Positions 26,359 through 32,243 of a stretch of DNA of 32,243 bases are shown piece after piece. Under the pieces are notes generated by a model, which made no database searches, had not been told where the DNA came from, and saw only the letters and a program-made list of their open reading frames with translations. Positions within the stretch are counted from its first letter, which is position 1; every line of letters starts with the position of its first letter. Position numbers and translations under genes: made by a program. This DNA is from Chitinophagales bacterium (GTDB lineage: Bacteria > Bacteroidota > Bacteroidia > Chitinophagales > Saprospiraceae), in assembly GCA_022360175.1 (NCBI GenBank), contig JAKSDI010000269.1:1-32243 (forward strand), written 5' to 3'.

Positions 26359-28149
26359 ATGGCAATGACTAACCATACGATCGCCGTACTCCCATTCCAC
26401 AACATCAGCTCCAATCCGGAGAATGAATATTTCAGTGATGGTATTACAGAGGAAATTATTAATGCCCTGGCTGGTATTGAAAACCTGAAAGTAACTTCCC
26501 GTACCTCTTCTTTCTTTTATAAAAACAAAAAAATTCCTTTAAAACAGCTTGCCAACGAGTTGGGTGTCGCGGTCATATTAGAAGGTAGTGTGAGACGATC
26601 TGGTGATATGGTACGCATTACGGCACAATTGATTCAGGCAGAAGAAGATTTCCACTTTTGGTCGGATACCTGGGACAGGAAGTTGGAAAACATCTTTGAA
26701 ATACAAGATGAAATTAGCTTGCTCATTGCGGATAAATTAAGAGAACAATTCGGGCATTTCGAAATTCAGGAACACCTGGTGCAAAAACAAACTGAAAGCC
26801 TGGATGCTTATGAATATTCTTTACGAGCCCGTTATCATTTCAATAAATGGAACCCTGAAGATGTGCGTCAGGCTATTGAACTATACAAACAAGCTATTGC
26901 TATAGATCCCAATCATACAGAATCCTATTTAGGCTTGGCAGATGCATACGGTTTTTTAGCCACTACGAAGTTCTTGCCTCATGAAGAAGCCTGGCAACTA
27001 GCTAGCGAATACACCCAAAAAGCTTTGTCGCTAAATCCAGAAAATGCAGGCGTTCATTATCAGCTAGGAAATTTAGCATTCTTCACTGCCTTTGATTATC
27101 AGAAAGCTTTCAAACACGCCGTCAAATCGATAAGCCTAAAGCAAAGTCATCCCGAAGCTCAGCAATTTACAGCCTTTTTATATATGCTTTCAGGAATGAT
27201 GACTGAAGCAAAAAAGCACCTGGACCTGGCACTGAGCATTGACCCGCTCTCCCAGGAAACACAGTTTTACAAATCGTATTTTCATTATCGCCTAAACGAG
27301 TATGATAAGGCATTGGATATACTAAACGATTGCTTGAGGCATAATCCTAAAAACATACCTGCTTATGTAACCAGGTTTTACTGTTTATTGAAAATGGAGC
27401 GATATGATGAAGTGCTTCATTATATTGATCAGATGCCAGAGGAAATCATTGTAGAAGGAGACAAAATAGGTATTTTAACACTCACATATATCCTCAAAGG
27501 AGATAAACCAAATGCCCATCAATATCTTGAAATATTGCAATCAAGATCACAAACGCCCACTGCTTTTCAGGAACATGCTTACCTTTTCCTGGCTTATGCC
27601 AATCTCAAAGACGCAGATCGAGCTTTTGAATGGCTGGAAGAGGTATTGAATTTAAACTCATCTATCCTTTTGTTAGCATATACTGATCCTTTGTGTGATA
27701 CATTGCATGATGATAAGCGCTATTCTAAGTATAAATCTGCCATATATGGCAAACTAGTTACTCCCAAAGCAAAATCACTAAAGAAAAAAACGGCATTAGT
27801 AGATGAGGAAGCGGCTCGAGTATATACCAAGCACCTACTACAATTTTTGAAAGAAGAAATGCCTTATTTAAATCCAACACTTTCGCTACGCTCATTAGCA
27901 CAATTGGTGCAAATACACCCTAACCAATTGTCATGGATACTCAATCAATCTATTGGCAAAAATTTCAATACTTTCATCAATCATTATCGAATTGAGCATT
28001 TTAAAAGCCTGGTTGTAGATCCAGCTAATTCCCATATTTCTCTTATTGGCCTCGCCTTTGAAAGCGGCTTTAACTCCAAAACGGTTTTTAATACTTATTT
28101 CAAGAAAGAAACAGGTATAACCCCTAAAGAGTATTTAAAAAACCAGTAG
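26359..28149 (+). CDS. TolB-like/TPR/AraC fusion transcription regulator
   Basis: 596 residues in three parts. Residues about 6-130 are a TolB/FlgO-like N-terminal module (IAVLPFHNISSNPENEYFSD, ILEGSVRRSGDMVRITAQLI), as found in adenylate cyclases and CadC-like regulators. A chain of TPR helices follows from about 150 to 430. The C-terminal ~90 residues are an AraC-type DNA-binding domain (SLRSLAQLVQIHPNQLSWILN, IGLAFESGFNSKTVFNTYFKK, then TGITPKEYLKN). There is no signal peptide, so the protein is cytoplasmic. It runs convergently with the exporter operon, 18 bp from the hlyD-like stop. It may regulate that operon, but no binding site is shown. The arrangement is known from Bacteroidota one-component regulators. 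Confidence 0.88.
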   Translation: MAMTNHTIAVLPFHNISSNPENEYFSDGITEEIINALAGIENLKVTSRTSSFFYKNKKIPLKQLANELGVAVILEGSVRRSGDMVRITAQLIQAEEDFHFWSDTWDRKLENIFEIQDEISLLIADKLREQFGHFEIQEHLVQKQTESLDAYEYSLRARYHFNKWNPEDVRQAIELYKQAIAIDPNHTESYLGLADAYGFLATTKFLPHEEAWQLASEYTQKALSLNPENAGVHYQLGNLAFFTAFDYQKAFKHAVKSISLKQSHPEAQQFTAFLYMLSGMMTEAKKHLDLALSIDPLSQETQFYKSYFHYRLNEYDKALDILNDCLRHNPKNIPAYVTRFYCLLKMERYDEVLHYIDQMPEEIIVEGDKIGILTLTYILKGDKPNAHQYLEILQSRSQTPTAFQEHAYLFLAYANLKDADRAFEWLEEVLNLNSSILLLAYTDPLCDTLHDDKRYSKYKSAIYGKLVTPKAKSLKKKTALVDEEAARVYTKHLLQFLKEEMPYLNPTLSLRSLAQLVQIHPNQLSWILNQSIGKNFNTFINHYRIEHFKSLVVDPANSHISLIGLAFESGFNSKTVFNTYFKKETGITPKEYLKNQ

Positions 28150-28167
28150 CATTTTAGCTATATGAGC

Positions 28168-29460
28168 TTATAAAAATTGCTTAAACTGGTAAAACAAACG
28201 TTGCAGGAGTCTCAAATCTTCTGTGAGAATTTCGGCCTTTCCAGATAATTCTCGTCGAAATATTATTTCTTTTTGATAGCTAGTTCGCAAGCCTTTGGGT
28301 AGAGCTACCTCCACATAATAAAACCCTTCTTTATCGCTACTCAAAGCCATTGATTCTACTGCTCCTTCCAATGAACCAAATTCAGTATAAGGGTATTGAT
28401 CAAGTTGAATTAATACGTTCTGTCCTTGTTTAATCTTGCCTGCATTATGGCTTGGAGTTCGTAGTTGAGCGATAAAAGTGTTTTTGCTTATTGGCACAAT
28501 TACAAATAATGTCTCTCCTCGATTAATAGATTCATTGTTTGTCCAGGGCCTTATATAGCTAAGTTCACCCGCGATGTCCGATCTAAGAACATATTTTAAT
28601 TCCCAGTTTTTAATCGCTGTCTTTAGTTCTATTAATGCCTGAATTAATTGATTTGCCAATATGCTATTTTCCCGTGTCTGCTCTACTGTATTTCTTTGTA
28701 AAGACAAGCTGGTTAACTCTAGTTGTTCTTTTGTTTGGGATATATTCAATTCAATATTATTGATATTGCGACGCATCTGTAGCAATGAAAGTTGGCTTTG
28801 TTCATATTCCTGCAACGCCATCACTCCTTCATTCAGCAATAAGCTATCTCGTCGAACTTTTTTGCTGGCCAGCGCCAACTCTGAGGAACTAAGTTGCTGC
28901 TGCCATTGGAGCTGATGCAGACGAGTTTGCAATTCTTTTAGTGTACTAGCCTGTCCTCGAGCATCCAGTATTAATGGTTGTAGTTGCTGATCCAGTTCAT
29001 ATTGCAAATAACTATTCTTAAAGAGAAGAAAAGCAGGGGTTATTTCACCAAATTCTGTCTGCTCCAATAAGTAAAATGGAAATGAAGCGTGTTGAGATTC
29101 TATCTTTATTGTATCTAGCATTGCCTGCAAGCGAAATACATCTCTGAAATTGGCAGAATTTTCAAGAACAGCAAGAGCAGTATGAGCATCTACGAACTGA
29201 CGATCTGCGATCAGTAATGTTTCAATTTCACCACTTATTGCTGCTTGTATCTGTTGTGGTGGAATACTCGTAGTTACTAGTACTTTAGCTTCTATTACAT
29301 CTGGGTATTTAATCCAATAACTAACCAATAACAAAAGAATCACCAGCCCAAATACAACTGAATTTCCCCAAAGAATCATCCATTTAGGCACAGCAGTTAG
29401 CACTTCCTGTACTTCTTCACTATATAATTCAAGCTGATCAGCAGAATCAATTTGAGGCAT
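28168..29460 (-). CDS. HlyD-family membrane fusion protein of a peptide exporter
   Basis: 430 residues, periplasmic adaptor of a type I secretion or peptide-export system. A cytoplasmic N-terminus of about 28 residues is followed by one membrane segment (about 33-52, VVFGLVILLLLVSYWI). A split biotinyl-lipoyl domain (IQAAISGEIETLLIADRQFV, later LSYIRPWTNNESINRGETLF) surrounds a long coiled coil (about 150-270, with LKELQTRLHQLQWQQQ). The beta-barrel part near the C-terminus includes GQNVLIQLDQYPYTEFGSLEG. It follows the C39 ABC transporter by 11 bp on the same strand, so the two form an exporter. An outer-membrane TolC-like partner is not in the window. Confidence 0.9.
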   Translation of the reverse strand: MPQIDSADQLELYSEEVQEVLTAVPKWMILWGNSVVFGLVILLLLVSYWIKYPDVIEAKVLVTTSIPPQQIQAAISGEIETLLIADRQFVDAHTALAVLENSANFRDVFRLQAMLDTIKIESQHASFPFYLLEQTEFGEITPAFLLFKNSYLQYELDQQLQPLILDARGQASTLKELQTRLHQLQWQQQLSSSELALASKKVRRDSLLLNEGVMALQEYEQSQLSLLQMRRNINNIELNISQTKEQLELTSLSLQRNTVEQTRENSILANQLIQALIELKTAIKNWELKYVLRSDIAGELSYIRPWTNNESINRGETLFVIVPISKNTFIAQLRTPSHNAGKIKQGQNVLIQLDQYPYTEFGSLEGAVESMALSSDKEGFYYVEVALPKGLRTSYQKEIIFRRELSGKAEILTEDLRLLQRLFYQFKQFL

Positions 29461-29471
29461 AGTTATTATGT

Positions 29472-31661
29472 TTAGCTTCCTAATTCCAATTGGTTTTTTA
29501 CTAATTGATAATATCTCCCCCGCCGAAGCACCAGGCCATGATGATCTCCTTTTTCCACTATCCGTCCTTCATCCAACACTACAATTTGGTGGGCATTGCG
29601 TACCGTACTCAGTCTATGGGCGATAACTACTACCGTCTTTTCTTTAAAAAAGGTATTGAGTTTATTCATTATACTACGTTCATTATTCGCATCTAAGGCT
29701 GATGTTGCTTCATCAAAAAATAACACTCGTGGGTTCTTATAAACGGCACGTGCAATGAGTAAACGTTGTTTTTGTCCTGTACTCAGTCCAATTCCTTCAT
29801 TACCAATTTTTGTATTATACCCCTTGGGTAGGCTTCTCACAAAATCTGTTATGTTGGCAACATTTGTAGCCTGTATTAATTTTTCCTTATCTACGCGATC
29901 TACCCCTACTGCAATATTTTGTGCAATAGTATCATTGAAAATATATCCTTCCTGCATAACTGTTCCACAATGATCTCGCCATTGCCTATGACTAATAGTG
30001 CTGATATTCGAATTATTGACAACAATTTCTCCAGTCTCAGGAGTATAAAATCGTAGCAACAATTTCATCAGAGTTGTTTTGCCACTTCCACTGACTCCTA
30101 CAATTGCAGTTATTTTATTAGCAGGAATGGTTAGCGTAAGCCCCTTAATGACTGGATCAGAGGTACCTGTATAACGGAAAGTAACATCTCTTAAGTCCAT
30201 ATTGATGCGAGATGGCAATTCGAGAAGCCTTTGCTGGTCAATAGGTTCTTCTTCATCTTTTCGTTCGTGAATCTCACTTAATCGGCTAAGTGAAATCTTG
30301 GCATCTTGTAAATCCCTTAAGAACTGAATGAGCTGGGTAATAGGTGCATTTAACTGCCCAATAATATAGGTGGTGGCAAGCATCATCCCTAGCGTCATAG
30401 TGCCATCAATCACACCTTTAGCTGCCAAAACAGTAATCAGGAGGTTTTTGAACTCATTGATAAAATTAGAGCCTACGCGCTGAGCTTGCTCCAGGCTCAG
30501 ATTCTGTGTAGCAATTTTAAATAATCGCACCTGCAAATATTCCCATTTCCAACGCATCGGACGTTCTGCATTATGCAACTTGATTTCCTGCATGCCATTG
30601 ATTAATTCGATCACTTTGCTCTGCTCAGCACTGACCTCTGAAAACCTTTTATAATCTAATTCTTTTCTTTTCTTGAAAAAGAACAGCACCCAGCTGAAAT
30701 ACAAAATACTCCCTAATAAAAATATTCCAAGAATCAATAAACTGTAATACCCTAGTACCAGACTAAAAACGACGAAATTAATCATTGAAAACAGGGTACT
30801 TAAAGAGGAGGTGGTCAGTATTCTTTCAATCCGTTTATGATCATTGATCCGCTGTAATAAATCTCCTGTCATACGGGCATCAAAAAAAGATATAGGAAGC
30901 TTCATCAGCTTAATGAAGAAATCCGAAATGATTGAAATATTGATTCTGGTGCTAAGATGGAGGAGAATCCATCCGCGAATGATCTCCAGAGTAGTACTCC
31001 CAATAAACAATGAAAACTGTGCGAATAAGATCAGGAGGATAAAGCTAAGATCAAGATTTTTTATCCCAACATCAACAATACTCTGTGTAAGAAAAGGAAT
31101 TAGCAGTTGCAATATGCTTCCAGTCAGCAATCCTATTATCAATTGAAAAAGAAACCGCTTGTATCGAAAGATATAAGCAGACAATAAACGAAAACCAAGA
31201 GGAGGGTTTGTATCAAACTCCTCCTGATAGAAATCTGGAGTAGGTTCTAATAATAAGGCAATACCTTCTACTGAATGGGCATCTGCATGCCGGCCAATCC
31301 AATGTTCAATAAATTGCTCTTTTGAATAGGTTAATAAGCCATGTGCCGGATCAGAAATAAAAAACTTATTCCTTTTTATTTTATACACCACAACATAGTG
31401 GTTTTGATCCCAGTGTACAATGCAAGGCAAAGGAGCTTTTCTCAAGTGCTCTGTTGAAACTTTTAGCGCAAGTGAGCGAAAGCCTATTTTTTCGACTGCT
31501 TCGCTTAACTTCAAAAGATTGCTCCCTTGCCGAGTTGTTTCGCTGAGTTGGCGCAACTGCTGGGTGTTAATCAGTTCACCATAGTATTTGGCGATTATCT
31601 TTATACATGTGGGGCCACAGTCTTTTACTTCTGCCTGTTGGTAATGAGGGAATTTTCGCAT
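29472..31661 (-). CDS. C39-peptidase ABC exporter (bacteriocin/peptide processing and export)
   Basis: 729 residues, a PCAT-type exporter that cuts the leader of a peptide and transports the core. Residues 1-130 are a C39 cysteine protease with Q9, C15 (in KDCGPTC), H88 (in QNHYVVV) and D104 (in ISDPAHG), so the catalytic set is intact. About 155-450 are a six-helix ABC transporter type-1 membrane domain. The C-terminal nucleotide-binding domain has Walker A GVSGSGKTT near 523, signature LSTGQKQR near 627, Walker B VLFFDEATSALD and the H-loop IAHRL. It lies between the 59-residue Cys-rich ORF (31732-31911) and the HlyD adaptor on the same strand. The likely substrate is the Cys-rich peptide. 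Confidence 0.95.
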   Translation of the reverse strand: MRKFPHYQQAEVKDCGPTCIKIIAKYYGELINTQQLRQLSETTRQGSNLLKLSEAVEKIGFRSLALKVSTEHLRKAPLPCIVHWDQNHYVVVYKIKRNKFFISDPAHGLLTYSKEQFIEHWIGRHADAHSVEGIALLLEPTPDFYQEEFDTNPPLGFRLLSAYIFRYKRFLFQLIIGLLTGSILQLLIPFLTQSIVDVGIKNLDLSFILLILFAQFSLFIGSTTLEIIRGWILLHLSTRINISIISDFFIKLMKLPISFFDARMTGDLLQRINDHKRIERILTTSSLSTLFSMINFVVFSLVLGYYSLLILGIFLLGSILYFSWVLFFFKKRKELDYKRFSEVSAEQSKVIELINGMQEIKLHNAERPMRWKWEYLQVRLFKIATQNLSLEQAQRVGSNFINEFKNLLITVLAAKGVIDGTMTLGMMLATTYIIGQLNAPITQLIQFLRDLQDAKISLSRLSEIHERKDEEEPIDQQRLLELPSRINMDLRDVTFRYTGTSDPVIKGLTLTIPANKITAIVGVSGSGKTTLMKLLLRFYTPETGEIVVNNSNISTISHRQWRDHCGTVMQEGYIFNDTIAQNIAVGVDRVDKEKLIQATNVANITDFVRSLPKGYNTKIGNEGIGLSTGQKQRLLIARAVYKNPRVLFFDEATSALDANNERSIMNKLNTFFKEKTVVVIAHRLSTVRNAHQIVVLDEGRIVEKGDHHGLVLRRGRYYQLVKNQLELGS

Positions 31662-31673
31662 ATATAAAAGCTT

Positions 31674-31711
31674 AAAGGCATTGCCTACCTATGAGTAAGC
31701 AATACCTCTTT
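31674..31711 (-). terminator. Intercistronic hairpin between peptide precursor and exporter
   Basis: On the minus strand the arms at 31711-31695 and 31688-31674 pair over about 15 bp: GTATTGCTTAC with GTAGGCAATGC plus an outer AAAG with CTTT, an AG bulge and two G-U pairs, around a 6-nt loop. It ends 12 nt before the exporter ATG and is followed by AAGCTTTTATAT. It could be an attenuator or partial terminator that keeps exporter expression below that of the precursor. The structure is seen; the role is inferred. Confidence 0.6.
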
Positions 31712-31731
31712 AAACACGCTCTAAGAACGGC

Positions 31732-31911
31732 TTAAGGCCTATGGCAGTATGAATTATTACCTAATTCAAGGCAGGTGCCACAACAGTAAGAACCATCATT
31801 ACAGTAGACTCCCGGAGCACCTCCACAATCATAACCATTCCCATGAATTGATTGCTGTTCATCTTTACTGAGTTGCTTTGCGCCCTGAAGTTTTAAAATC
31901 TTGCTTAACAT
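31732..31911 (-). CDS. Cys-rich secreted peptide precursor, knottin-like (59 aa)
   Basis: 59-residue ORF, translated by hand. Residues 1 to about 25 look like a Bacteroidota double-glycine-type leader: MLSKILKLQGAKQLSKDEQQ, then S21-I22-H23-G24-N25-G26. The usual GG is GN or GNG, so the cut site is uncertain. The core from about residue 26 or 27 to P59 has six cysteines at 29, 37, 43, 44, 47 and 56, in the order C-x7-C-x5-CC-x2-C-x8-C, the cysteine framework of inhibitor-cystine-knot peptides. The rest is Gly/Tyr/Asn-rich. It lies directly upstream of a C39 exporter with an intact protease and downstream of a thioredoxin-fold protein. No lanthipeptide synthetase is visible. The activity is unknown; antimicrobial or signalling roles are guesses. 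Confidence 0.75.
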   Translation of the reverse strand: MLSKILKLQGAKQLSKDEQQSIHGNGYDCGGAPGVYCNDGSYCCGTCLELGNNSYCHRP

Positions 31912-31948
31912 AATTTAAAGTTTTGAATTAAGAAATAGTAAATCAAGG

Positions 31949-31972
31949 GCTGAACAAGGAGTCTCATTCAGC
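31949..31972 (-). terminator. Weak hairpin upstream of the peptide precursor
   Basis: GCTGAA and TTCAGC form a 6-bp stem with a 12-nt loop in the 112-bp gap between the thioredoxin-fold gene and the precursor ORF. The minus-strand sequence after it is CCTTGATTTAC, so termination is only possible. If real, the precursor would need its own promoter, which I did not find. Confidence 0.3.
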
Positions 31973-32023
31973 TTATCTTCATATGCCAGTATCTTGTTTG
32001 AAAGGAAGTAACTGGTGCTATTA

Positions 32024-32243
32024 TTAATCCGCTATTTGAACATTTACATTTTCTGGTTTAAAGGCCTGTAAGTGTTCATATAAATCATCAATGAAATACT
32101 GCAGATCAGTTCGTTTGTATGCTTTTGGAAATAATCTGCCGTTGAGGTAGAATGCAGGGGTGAAATTGATATTATGGCGAGTACACCAGCTACGTTGAGT
32201 ACTTAGAATGCTTTCCGTCCACTTTGTGTCAAATTGAAAAGGA
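32024..32243 (-). CDS. Thioredoxin-fold (DsbA/VKOR-fusion-like) protein, C-terminal part only
   Basis: The gene runs off the right edge; only 72 C-terminal residues are visible. They contain SWCTRH followed by INFTPAFYLNGRLFPKAYK and RTDLQYFIDDL. The TPAF is the cis-proline loop of the thioredoxin fold, and the W-C-x-x-H ... TP-x-F-x-x-N-G arrangement is typical of the thioredoxin domain at the end of VKOR-fusion and DsbA-like proteins in Bacteroidota. The CxxC active site, if present, lies upstream of the edge. It is 112 bp upstream of the Cys-rich precursor on the same strand, which fits a role in disulfide formation. The VKOR domain itself is not seen, so that part is inferred. Confidence 0.7.
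   Translation of the reverse strand, partial: PFQFDTKWTESILSTQRSWCTRHNINFTPAFYLNGRLFPKAYKRTDLQYFIDDLYEHLQAFKPENVNVQIAD

Overview
The window looks like a piece of a Bacteroidota chromosome, most likely from the class Cytophagia. Four things point there. The DNA is AT-rich with compact same-strand gene runs. Start codons mostly lack Shine-Dalgarno sequences, and at least one upstream region carries a TTTG / TAnnTTTG type promoter. The kdsC-ubiA-maf gene order is familiar from this phylum. A bacillithiol gene (bshC) and many GNAT, cupin, 2TM and serine-hydrolase accessory proteins are also present. No rRNA, tRNA, transposase or CRISPR array was seen.

Layout. 1-2.3 kb: a kdsC-ubiA-maf operon on the minus strand. 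2.3-9.8 kb: an Xaa-Pro aminopeptidase (+), then minus-strand genes for a GNAT acetyltransferase, a TPR-tailed serine hydrolase lipoprotein, a membrane XRE regulator, a secreted unknown, a 2TM protein and an AGCS amino-acid:cation symporter. 9.8-15.5 kb: an accessory stretch with a membrane protein that may be a 7TM DNA-binding regulator, two small soluble proteins of unknown function, a decayed lipoprotein gene, two GNATs and a bicupin. 15.5-19.3 kb: selD and mnmH (selenium modification of tRNA), then glpK. 19.4-25.9 kb: bshC, an unusual G-rich palindromic tandem repeat, a cupin, accD, hemE, a glutamate/dicarboxylate-type symporter and a small conserved protein. 25.9-32.2 kb: a small unknown protein, a TolB-like/TPR/AraC fusion regulator, and a peptide-export operon.

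The most interesting part is the right end. On the minus strand, in transcription order, lie the C-terminal part of a thioredoxin-fold (DsbA/VKOR-fusion-like) protein, a previously uncalled 59-residue ORF at 31732-31911, a C39-peptidase ABC exporter with an intact catalytic set, and an HlyD-type membrane fusion protein. The small ORF has a leader like those of Bacteroidota double-glycine peptides and a core with six cysteines in the order C-C-CC-C-C, the arrangement seen in inhibitor-cystine-knot peptides. A likely thiol oxidase, a precursor peptide, a leader-cleaving exporter and an adaptor together suggest a secreted disulfide-rich peptide system. A strong hairpin between precursor and exporter could set their expression ratio. 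The convergent TolB-TPR-AraC gene is a possible but unproven regulator.

Limits: functions come from recognising motifs by eye. No database search, folding calculation or promoter scan was run, and the thiol-oxidase gene is cut by the window edge.
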